Below are positions 53,350 through 64,000 of a stretch of 64,000 nucleotides of DNA, piece by piece. Made by a program: the position numbers and the translations under genes. Location of the stretch: contig NC_031781.1 in NCBI RefSeq assembly GCF_001522545.3, positions 10,917,487 to 10,981,486 on the forward strand. The letters are read 5' to 3'. How positions within the stretch are numbered: the first letter of the stretch is position 1; each line of letters opens with the position of its first letter. The notes beneath the pieces are model-generated. The model did not search any database. It was not told where the DNA came from and was given only the letters and a program-made list of their open reading frames with translations. This DNA is from Parus major. Taxonomy: Eukaryota > Chordata > Aves > Passeriformes > Paridae.

Positions 53350-56300
53350 AGACGCGTGCTCGGGGCGAGGTGTTTCCAGCTTGGCTCCTGCTCCAGTTTG
53401 TCAAGTTTTACCTCTCCAGCTGGGGCAAGGCAGAGCCACACACAGCTCCGCGTAACCGCCGTGTGCTGAGACCAGTGGTTTATGAAGTATTTTGGCTTTA
53501 GAACATGCAGAGCTCCCTGAGGGACTGCGAATTGCTTGTTACTGCAGGTTTGCAGGATGGGATCGGCCTCCCTGCTCCCATCCGGCATCCCCGGGAGCAG
53601 CTCCAGCACGCTTGCAGCACTCTGTAAAGGTTTATCTTTTCACTCGTGAGTTACACTAACCTATAAAATCCTGCTTGGGCTCATCCCCAGCGAGGCTCCA
53701 GACAACACCAGTGCATCCATGGTAGCTGCAACAGGCCAAGAGACCAACCACCAAGTCAGATTCCCATTTGCATTGTAAGGGGAGACACTGGGGATCAGGG
53801 TATGGTGTGAGGCAGTCCTAATTATCCCAGGGTAGCTAATTATAAAGGACGTAAATTGACAGAAATAAAGCCACGTGGTCAATAGTATTTTTTTAAAGCT
53901 GGAAATTTTAGCCCATTATCTTTCCAGCTGAAAAGCTTTAATTGAAAATGGCTAATCTTCCAGTGGGTTCAGGAAGGGTTTACAAGCTAATTGCTCTCTT
54001 TTCTTTAGGATTAACACTTTGTTCTGTGAATAAGGGTGGAGGGCAGCAGATGTGCAGCCTTTACTCATTTTAATCCAAACACCCCACTGCCACAGATGCT
54101 CCCAATGCTGTGTGGTGGCATAATGGAATCTCTTTCTTGCACATAAAGTGCTTGTTCTGAAATGAAATTACACCTATCTATTAGGAAGAGAGCAATAAAT
54201 TTCCTCCACCACACATCCCCATCATGAAAGACACAGCACTGAGCTGTAAAAATCCCTGATGGAAGTAAATTTTGCAGGAGAGAGCAGCTAACATATGTTT
54301 TTTTCCTTTTTAACCATTTTGCTTTTGTAACTGGTAGTCAGTGTCATTTAGACATGGGCAGAAAAGTCATTATCCCACAGAAGTCAGAACAGGATCCCAC
54401 AAACCTCAGGGTGGCTGGGACCTGGCTGCTAAGCTCTAGGCTGAGAGAAGATTTTAAGAGTCAGTTGGGAGAACAGCTGCCTTCCATTTAAAGAGAGAGA
54501 AATTAATTCTGCTAAACCACAGTGAGAGCTACGACCTATAGCTCTCACAGACTGCCCATAAAGCTAGTTGGGAATCTTGACTACCTGGACTAGATGGGAT
54601 TTGTATTACATGGGAAAAGTGGGTTGGCTTGATCCTGTGATCTCTCTGGGAGAGATGTACTTAAAGGAGAGGAGGATCCCTAATAGCAAAGGCAGAGTAA
54701 AGCCCATTTCTCAGAAAGAGGGAGGGGGAGAATAAGTACATTCAAAGACAAATTAAAAAAATGAGGTCGTGGCCATTCAGCTCTTGCTGCTGCAGGGCAA
54801 GGAAGACCAAGTCCTTCTTGACATGAAGTCTGCACTCCTGCTGTTCAGAAAACAAAGTGTCTGGCACGTCCTTGCAAGATCCTGATTACCAGTCCTAAAG
54901 GGGTAACACACCTGTTAGGGAAGTAACTTTTGCTGTTCCCAGGATCAGATCAGGGAAGGCCACACCATCAGGAGTAACAGTATGCCAGCCCACCCTGCCC
55001 AGACTGGAGATCAGAAAATCAACAGAGCACTTGGGTCCTATAGGTGTGGGGAGAAGGAGGAAGCATTTTGTGTTTGAATCAAAAAGTCAAGCTAACATTT
55101 GGTGTCATAATGTCTCAGCAGTGCTGTTGAGGAAGGCACTAGGGAAGGGGTCCAGCCACACCTGTATGAATTAACAGCATCACCAGGGCTTCCCCCAGAA
55201 TGGCCCAGAAGGATGCTTGCCTAGAGAACAATTTACCTCAACTCTCTTGAATTAAGTTCCTAACTTTAGCAATCTGTAAACTAGAGAGAGGATTCATCTC
55301 TTTTGACAGAGCAGCAAGTACAGCTCAGTAACTGTTTCCCCTATTCCTCCTCCCCCTAAAACCTAGAATTTTCTGCTGAATCACTATCAAAAAGAACATA
55401 CACAAACCAGGAAGGAAGCAGTGCAAACACTACCCATAAAAGAGTGTCTCAGGCAAACCCATGGAAGCAGCAGACACAAGAGTCCAGGGAATGGGTACCA
55501 GACTCAAAAATTTCAAAAGCTCAGCTAGTTTTTAAAAACTGAATTTGTGTAAAGTACAGCTCAATATTGCCTTTTCAAATCCTTCCTGGAACAGTCACGA
55601 AGTTGCTATCCTAATTCATGCCTTTCATTAGCTGGTGAATTGGAATATTTAGTGTTCAAATGAAGATGAATTTTTGCCAGTCACAGCATCATCCTGCATT
55701 CAGCAGTGATCTCGATTTTGCAAAGTATTTCCTCAACCAAGGAAAGGAAACTCAGCTTCTCAACTAAGGGAGAAAATCCTCAGAGCAAGCAGATGACAGA
55801 CACACATATCATGAGCATGTGACAATATTAAGATCTAGATGGATGCTGAGATACTAAAGGCATGGGTTAGGAGGGGATATTTTCAAAACTCTATTAACTC
55901 AGTGACCCAGTTTATGGGAAAGATGCCTTATCATTTGTACCTTTTGATTGCACATGAGAAGAGGCAACAAGTGCACATTCTCTGCTATCTCAGCAGCTGC
56001 TCACATGCTGAAATGTGGTAGTTACTTGTGCAAGGCATTAAAGTTAGAGATTTGTTCATTATTGCTTTCCTGGGTGTTGTTTCTGGTAGTCAAAGGCACA
56101 AAAATCCTGCAGAAGCTGAGGGTCTACAGCTACACCTCCTACCCCTGGAGTGCATTTCTGTGCAAGAGCCACTGGGAACAATACTGAAAACCTTATCACT
56201 TGACAAAGATGAACACACAGAATCCAAGCCAGAATCAGCACTGCATAAATTATGGCCAAGAACACCACGATTTAAAGCTTTATATTTGGCAAAAAGATGC

Positions 56301-59300
56301 TTTGACTGTGTTTTTCTTTTCAAAGAAAAACAAAAAAGCACATAGAAAATTATTTTCTGAAAGCTGTAAGAAACACTGTGAAGACCTGGTTTTGTAGTTT
56401 TGTGATCACCCACCTTCACATGAGCTGACATCCCTGACATGCAGTTACAGACCTACTGCAAAACACAGCTAGCATTACAGAAGATCAGAAAATCTTTCTG
56501 ATTTTTCCTAGAAAAAGCTTTTCATAATAGAAATATTCTGTTCAATTACTTACAGAGTGATTACTTAAGAATATTTATTCTCCAAAATATACTGTACTAT
56601 AAACCCCTTTCACTCAACTATTAATTTCTAAGAAGCAGCACAAGGCTTAGGATGTGGAGATTTTAGTGAAAATTATGGGATTGCTTTCTTTACAGCTGAG
56701 AATTGATGCACCAATGTCAGGGGACAAACAACAGGAAAACAGGTCTTGATCAAACAGGTCTTGACCAAAACAATCAGAGCAGTGAAGCCTACAGAGGCTC
56801 TGAACCAACAAGCAACACCTGAGGGGCAGGTCACAATGGGGACATTAAAGCTTCCTTGCAAGATTTCAGGTGCAGCCCTGCAGTAACCACGCACTCCTGG
56901 AAACCACTGCAGGTAGATGGTGTCCAGGTATGGCTGACTAACAGTTACTTACATTTTATGTGGTGTTCCAAAGTAATTAAAAACTGGATTCCTTTAGAAA
57001 TAGCATTGCCTCAAGCCCATCAGGATGTTTTTTAGGCAGTAGTCGCAACATTACAAAGGGTATTTGTGATCTGAATTGCAGCTATATTAAATACATTATT
57101 AAATATACAAAGCATCATGCAGCTGTAGTGATCCCCAGAATGACTCACTCCTGGTGTACAGTGATTTAGCCAGAGGAGAAGGGTATTGGAGGAGGAGGGT
57201 TCAAATGTTCTTCAGAGGTCATTACTGTAGCTGCCACATCAGTCCTCTCTCCAAGCCACTCTCTCCTTTCCCTTCTTCATGGAATCACTTGGGTTGAAAG
57301 GAGCCTCTCTGGAAAAGCTGCCATGAAGGAACTCCGTGGAAAAATAAAAATACTCCCCTTACGTGGAAAGCTTCCAACAACATAAACGTTTACACTGGGG
57401 CCACATGGGTGAGGGAAGGTGGGTGCCTGTGGCTGTACCTTCTGTGCACTGTGAAAAGGGACATGGGCAGAGCCTCTCCAGCAGCATCCACATCTGCTCA
57501 TTCTTCCTAGGGCTGGGAGCCTTGGCCTCATGGCTGGGATTCTCCTCTTCAGAGGGCAACCCAAGTGCACCAGCCTCTCTCACTCTAAGAAGGCATTTGG
57601 CAGGATTTGATGGTCGAGCATAATTCCAGATGAAACACGCCAGATTGAAGGATTTCTGCATAATTAGGGATATAATACTGTATTTAAGAATCTCCTAAAT
57701 ACCCTCAGTTAACAGAGGGCAGCGTGTTCAGCGGAAACTCATCTCCCATCACCAGGGACTAAAGCTGGCACTAAGTGGATGCAGATCTTCACTTTCTTTA
57801 ATACCTCAGCAGCCCAAATGCAGCAGCCAAAAAAAGTCCTTTCCAGAATGAGCAAAGTCCATAGCAGATCTCCTGGACTGGATGCCCCAGCTTAGAGGCA
57901 TCCAGTGTTCCCAAAACAGTAAAGTGGCTGTGCTGGTACCCTGGCTTTGGGAAAGTTTCTATAGCAACAGACACAAAGAAAATTTAGGTGTTTTCATGGC
58001 ACAGCTGATTTACACCATCACTTCTGTGTTTAAGTCATTGAGGCCAAGGGAAAAGCCTGAAAAAGTAAGATTCAATTCCCCATCAGAGGAGTTTTTCCCT
58101 TTGTTTCATCCCCCCAACAGTTTTTAAGTCTCAGATTTTGTGTCAATGGGTCACTTTTCTGTTACCTCTTCCAAGGCCCATCCCTTGATAGATGCTTTCT
58201 TTACACTCCAATGGGGACCTTCCCGTGTGTGTTCTCGCCAGCCCACAGACACATCCCTGCGATTAGCTCATCCTTACACCACTGCAGAGACACAGCTTCC
58301 CTCCTAGCAGAAACCCCAGGACAGAAGTGTCACCTCAACAGGCCACTCTCAGAATAAATGTAAAGCCTTCCTGCCACTCCAGTCCTGCGCTGCAGCAGCC
58401 ACTCCTCGGTGCGTCATTGCTCCCTCTGCCCCTGGACTGGCAGCGTCTGAATTTCCAGAGAGATAAGTGCACAAGAGTGTGCTGCCCTCACACAACATAC
58501 CATCACTATGGAAACACTGTTTGGGGTGAAATTTGAGGCTCTGCTGTCACTGATGTTTGCAGCCCTGCAGGCTCCTGCCCCAGCACATTGCCTATGCCCT
58601 GTCCCCGAGCCCTGGGGTGACAGAGCAGATTTATGGGCTCAGAAATGTGATGCTCGTCTGTGTCACGGGATGGAGAAAATTGCAACTGAAAAGTTCAGTG
58701 TGCCATTGGGACAGCTGTGGAGTTTTCCAAGACAATATTGCTGCCCAGTTGCTGTCACAGCTCCTCTCCCTATGCTTTTGCCTTCCTTGGACTTCAGCAA
58801 ATTAGGAGTTTCACTCCAGTTTTGAAGTAGCAAAAGTTTCAAAGCAAAGGAGAGGTGACCATTGAGTGTTTTCACTCACCTTTCTTACACGTGAAGAGCT
58901 CCTAAAGGACGCTGCCACAAAGTCTTCCTCCCACTGCTACCTCACACCCCCTCCCTGAAAACACTTGCTGGAAGGCAGTTAAAACTTAAAAAAATTTAAA
59001 TGGTGAAAAGGACAGGCAAGGAAGGGGAAGCATGGGGATTGAGCAGACAGCAGATTAATAGCTCGGCATTTATGGCAGTTTAATAATAGAGCTGTCACAA
59101 TAGGAGAGATTTACTAATTGCGGAGTCATTTGCCATGGATTCCCATCAAGCTGCCATTTAAATCGCTGCACAGTTTTTAAGACAGCTTTTGAAACTGGGG
59201 AAGGGGAGAGAAGAGACAACACCCAGAGTATTTGTGAAGCTAAATTTAGGAAAGCATTGTGTTTTCATAGAGATGAGCAAGCTGATAAGGAAACAAGGAA

Positions 59301-62300
59301 GGAGCCAACAGCACTGCTAGCCCAAAGGAGCTGGGGAGGAAGGGGGCAGGTATTTGTGTTTGAGCCCCACCACAGAATAAGCAGGTCTTACATCTGGGGA
59401 CAGGGCTCTGACCTCAAACTAAGCCCTGGAGAGTTTTACACAGGTTTAACCAGTGACCTACTAATACCTCCAACATGTCTTTTTGCAGAATTAGTCAGCA
59501 CTGGGTTTAGGGGCAAAATGTCATCTTACACCACCGATAGAAGAGTTGTAATCTCTTGGGTCTGTCGGCAGACAATTGTTGGTCCTTCTTCTACTGACTT
59601 CAAAGTGAAATAAGCTCCTAATTCATACCTTCTCATCACACAGGGCCTCAACCTGAGGCATGCACAGATATTTTTGTTGGGGCAACCTGGTGACAGCATG
59701 CTGCAGTACTCTGCATGCCACCCCCACAACCTGGCACTTCTCCTTCGGGTCCCTGAGGCCACCAGTGCCAGGCCAGGGAGTGATTCACAGAGCTGTGAGT
59801 TCTACTAGACTCACTACACCAGGGTTATAGGAAAATTAAACAAGTTGAGAAATTTTTCAAACTAAATCCTCAAGCTACAGTTGTTTCCTGGTGAAAATAC
59901 CTCATTCCAGTCAAACCTGATGTTCTTCAGCCTTGACCAGGAAGTTTCCAGCACAGCCTGGAGAGAATTAAAACCAATCCAAGCACAAGCAAGAGGCCTG
60001 GTGAATAAGGGAACCATAGAATGGAAGATGGTTCTCAATCAGGAATTAGAGCCTGGAGCTTTATATATTAGAAGGGCGCCCTTACTTTTTTGGAAAGAAA
60101 AAGGGCTCTCAACACTATCAGGAGCAGTTCTGCATCCACCAGTCCTTTGCCCTACGCTCCCACCCTCCCCAGCATCACTCTCTGGACTCATTTCCCCCAG
60201 AATAAAAAAGGGGGCAGCTATCCTTTGCACCTCAGTCCTTTCACCAGCAGAGGCACAGTGAACCACCACCGTTACCAGGATGCTGAGAGCACCTCAGGCC
60301 ACTCAGGTGGGCTCCACTTGGAACCGTGGGAGAGGTGGGGGAGGAGCTTTTTGGGGGCCCAGGGCAGTGATGCTGTCCCATCTCAACCAGCAGTACAAGG
60401 GAGGCCATGCCTTCTCTGTCATACATGTTCTCATAGCTCTGCTGAGAGGCTGGAAAAAAGGCTGGTTTAGTCCTCTTTTTCTTTAGGGGAATAGAGCACT
60501 CTCAGAAGTTCAGCCAGGACTTTGCAGATCATCAACAATTAGCAGCCTACAAGGGTGCAAGGTTGGGGCTTTTGTGGCATTTCAATTCTGCTGTCATTTA
60601 ATAACCACCCATGACTCAGGCTTTCCTCCCACATGCTGTGGCCCAGCACTCCTGATCTCTTCCATCCATTTGGATTCACTGGTACAGAAGATAAAAATGT
60701 GTTAAACAAGACTGCTTTGCCATTGCACCTGCAACTAATCAGACACACCATGAGCACGATTTGATCAGGTATTACATTTTGTCCTGGTCTCCAGAGTGTT
60801 GTTCAAATACATTTGCAAAAAGGATGCTGCATTAAGGCAACATAGAGCTTTTCCTACACTTTCTCTGAGGACAGGACAAGGCAGTACCAGCCCCTACCCA
60901 GCCCCAGCACCCAACTCTAGCTGCAGCTGTTTCTAAATGGTTTTGGCCCACCAGGAACACATTTAGACACAGATGAGAAGTGTCACAAAGAATTTTCTTC
61001 TCAGAGGCACAATCAATCCCCATTTTACATAGAGCAGAGATAAGATGACTGAAGCATAATTGATTTTATTTTATGGGATGCTATACAATGAGCATCCTTA
61101 AACAGAATTCAGTTATAATGAACATACAGTACAAGATGAGTCTTCACCAAGGCAAATGTCATTGCCTAGGGACAAGTTCAGATCTAAGTAACATCGGATT
61201 CATTACTCTGCACCTTAGATGAGGCTCTTCAGTCATGTGAAGTCAAATGTACCAACATTTATGTTCCCCATGCATTCCCCTCAAGATGAGGACAATGTTT
61301 ACCACCAGCTCCCTTGCTAGTTGAATGTCTCCCACTGTGCCTGTTTCACTTTGGAAAGTCCTTTTCCTTCTGTATCTTCCTGTCAACTCATCTGTGGCAC
61401 TTCGGAAATCTCCACTCAGGCTTTGCAGTGAAATTTGGACCAATGGGAGAAGTCAGGGGCATTTCTCTTTGTTTCTGCACAGCATCCTGAAGAGCCACCC
61501 CAGTGCCCAATTTTTGGGATCCCTCTCACACTGGTCCAGTTTGGAGGCCATGGCTGGTAGCCCCACCACTGGTCCTTCCTGCATCACCATAGGCACCCAC
61601 CTGCTCTGGAGGGGAGCATTTGCTTGTTTAGAGAGGTGCACCCCATCACCCTTGGCCCCAGGATTTGGCTCTGCTCCAGGAGCTATGGGCACACATCTTC
61701 CCAGCCCCACTAGCACAGCCTACCCTAAGCACTGCACTGTCTGTCACCAGACACCACCTCTCCATGGATTACATGCCCAAGGAGTTCAGTCACCCAGCCA
61801 GCAAGTTGGAGAACAAACACAATCAACCAGTGAAAGAAGATTTTTTTTCCCCTGTAAAAATGCTGGGCTCAGGTAGGCACAAAAGAGCATTAAAGAAATG
61901 TTTGAAATAAATGAGTGATGGCAATTTAAATTTGGAAAGTCCCATTTAAAGCAACTCCCAAGACTGATGAGGCAAAAATTCCTGTATATGAAGCAGGAAA
62001 ATGAGGGAAGCAAAAAGAGGAGGCTACTCTGGAGTCTGTAGAGCCTAAGATGCTCCAGCCACACTCTACTGAGTTCAGCCATCACATATTAATACAAGCT
62101 GTGTCTGATCAGAAACTGAGTAATTAGAGCAGCCTGGAAGGTTAATGGCATGCACTACCTACCATCACCTCATTAGAGGAGAATCCATAAAGCAGACACC
62201 AGTATTGCAGCTGATTAGTGCAGACTCAGAGTGATAGCTGGCAGAGCTAACTCTGAACCCTAAAGCTGCACACAGGAGCTGCTCCCCAGTCACAGAAGAG

Positions 62301-64000
62301 ATTGACAGCATGACTTGGATGAGGGTATGGCTCTGCCTTCAGTTTTACAACTCCAATTTTTCTTTAGAGGAAAGAATTGGAGGAGAGGGCCAAAAATGCC
62401 ATGCTATTCCCATACCCCAGGGGAAATTCCACAGAATGTAGAGTTGTCCACACATCATAACTTTATTGCTGGACTTCATGGCATCAATGAAACTCAGAAA
62501 ACTCAAGTGAAGATTATATGGAGTCTTACCTAAAAATCACACAGGTCGTATTTGTATTGGTTGCCACACTTCAAACTGTTCAATAGAGTTGTCACAGATT
62601 TGTATTTTGACAAAAACCAACCTAAATAACACACATTAAAAATTTCCTCCTGATAACTCCTTATCCAGAACATCAAGCACAACACAAAGCAAAAACCCTC
62701 CCCAGTCCAGCAAGAACCTGCACTTGTCTGTGCAGTAAGTACACTACAGTTCAGCTACATTTCAGAAGGAAAACACTGCTTCCAAACAGTTCACCGTGTT
62801 CAAAGATTGCCCAGTTAGGAAGAATAAAAAAATTTTTAAAAAAGGGAAAAAAGGTGAAGGAAAACATCCAACCCTACTAAGCCTGATAGGTTGCCACTGA
62901 GTTAGTCCACTGCTGAAATGAGAAACTGAGAAACCTGTGTTTCCTTGCCATGGAGACTAAAACAGCCAAGAGGAAAAACTGTTGACAAGGAAATGGTTTT
63001 GGATGGTACCTTGCAGCTGGGAGGAAAGCTGAAGTAAAGCAATCCAGCCCTGCCAGTTGTTTCTCTGCCAGTGAAGCTCAAAAAATCCTCCAAGTTTAAA
63101 GAAAATAAAAATATCCCTTGAGGAAGAGAAGCTCCCAAGCTACAGAAGGGCAAAGGCAGTGTGACTCAGACACTAATCTCCCAAGGACAAATGTTTCTGC
63201 TGTGCTTCAGCTGCCTTTTAGAACTTTGATCTTGTGGGACTCTCAGTGTGGGAAGCAAGGACTATCTTCCACCACGGTGCTGCACAGCCCTGGGACCTCT
63301 GGTTGACCCCACCTTTCCCTGTGACAGGGTGAAAACCAATTGAAGGGAGCAGCACTCTGTCCTGGGGATGGTCTACAATGCCCTCATCTTGAGGTCCAGG
63401 GCAGCAGACAGCTTGTATGGCATCTCCTACCTTAAGAAGCACTTAAAGTGCTTTTGGATGTCACCTGGATGCCAGTCCACGTGACAGAAATCTGTATTCG
63501 TGGACTGAGAGTGATGGTAGTGTAGGCGGGGAAGGATGACCTGTGGATTTCCTTCAGCCAAACAATATGCTCAGAGACATGACAGAGTCTTGGGATATTT
63601 CAAATTTTCAGTTTCAAATTACTTCATGTCTCTGATGAATTTGCTTCAGCATCCAGGCTGTGTTTGCAGCCCAGATACTCAGCATGGGCTTTGCCTCCAG
63701 TCTAGGATCAGGGACCTCAGGGTCTTCTGTGTGGGCACTCATGTTTTAGATCTGCTCTTGATCAGATGAAGTTAGAACAAAAGTTTCTCCCATCCCAGGA
63801 TACTCTCCAGGAAGCCAGAGCACCTCAGAGGGAGACAAGAGGCTCAAACGTAGCAAGAAAGACTTCCAAAAAGTACCTGCACTGTGTTACCCTTCAGTCT
63901 CCCGGCACAATCCCAGAAGCAGTGGCTGAACTTATCCAAGTTGTTGTTTTCAACTGGAACTGAAAGAGATGCTACAAGATTTTCTCCTCCCATCACTCTA

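Larger units (their letters stand above)
46471..64000. other. Upstream intergenic region without a recognised gene
   Basis: None of the open frames on either strand resembles a known protein, and none shows exon-like joining. The region contains the 18-bp repeat, the N gap, a CpG-containing flank at 53350-53480, a 16-bp tandem pair near 56739-56768, and two AT-rich stretches with clustered homeodomain-like words (about 53880-54080 and 59040-59190). Further 5' noncoding exons of GRIP2 or the edge of a neighbouring gene cannot be excluded. Confidence 0.6.

Noticed and set aside
52764..53609. 281-residue open frame on the minus strand
   Set aside because: Most of it is the N gap, and the flanks read through the 18-bp repeat.
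56419..56475. Minus-strand ATG reading MLAVF..., considered as an alternative GRIP2 first exon (the mammalian long form begins MLAVS, as I recall)
   Set aside because: The match ends after four residues, the next residues differ and the frame soon stops, and there is no suitable donor in the right phase.
57275..57310. Possible repeat word (GGAATCACTTGGGTTGAAAGGAG) like a common avian repeat end
   Set aside because: Too short, with no matching flanks, to call an element.

Overview
The window is vertebrate nuclear DNA, most likely from a bird. It holds one long, intron-rich gene on the minus strand. All introns follow GT-AG, most are short (0.2 to 6 kb), interspersed repeats are sparse, and the one recognisable transposon copy is a decayed CR1-type LINE. 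The species cannot be named from the sequence.

The gene is the 5' half of GRIP2 (glutamate receptor-interacting protein 2, also called ABP), a multi-PDZ scaffold of excitatory synapses. Twelve coding exons were placed, running from right to left: 45672-45711, 24555-24635, 21244-21379, 20334-20479, 17452-17538, 16818-16893, 16084-16229, 10001-10148, 8549-8718, 5783-5908, 4984-5136 and 4575-4761. Every junction keeps the reading frame. Together they give 1,496 coding bases, or 498 codons plus 2 bases. They encode a short Cys-containing N-terminus, PDZ1, PDZ2, PDZ3, a Cys/His-rich and then basic linker, and the first half of PDZ4. The frame ends inside PDZ4 at position 4575, and no continuation was found in the remaining 4.5 kb, so PDZ4b to PDZ7 should lie beyond the left edge.

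The start codon is in a small exon at 45711, next to a CpG-rich block (about 45.74-46.47 kb) taken as the promoter and 5'UTR. Intron 1 is 21 kb. It carries the CR1 relic on the plus strand at about 41.4-42.6 kb, a possible frame-preserving 33-nt microexon at 32601-32633, and an AT-rich stretch dense in homeodomain-like and Sox-like words. Smaller introns hold a 40-bp minisatellite, a 159-bp purine tract and a TG/TA repeat containing a perfect 26-bp palindrome.

From 46.5 to 64 kb I recognise no gene. That region is upstream intergenic DNA with one run of about 401 N (52949-53349) next to an 18-bp GC-rich tandem repeat, plus two stretches that look like possible conserved noncoding elements. 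No bacterial-type operon, CRISPR array, tRNA, rRNA or viral insertion was seen.
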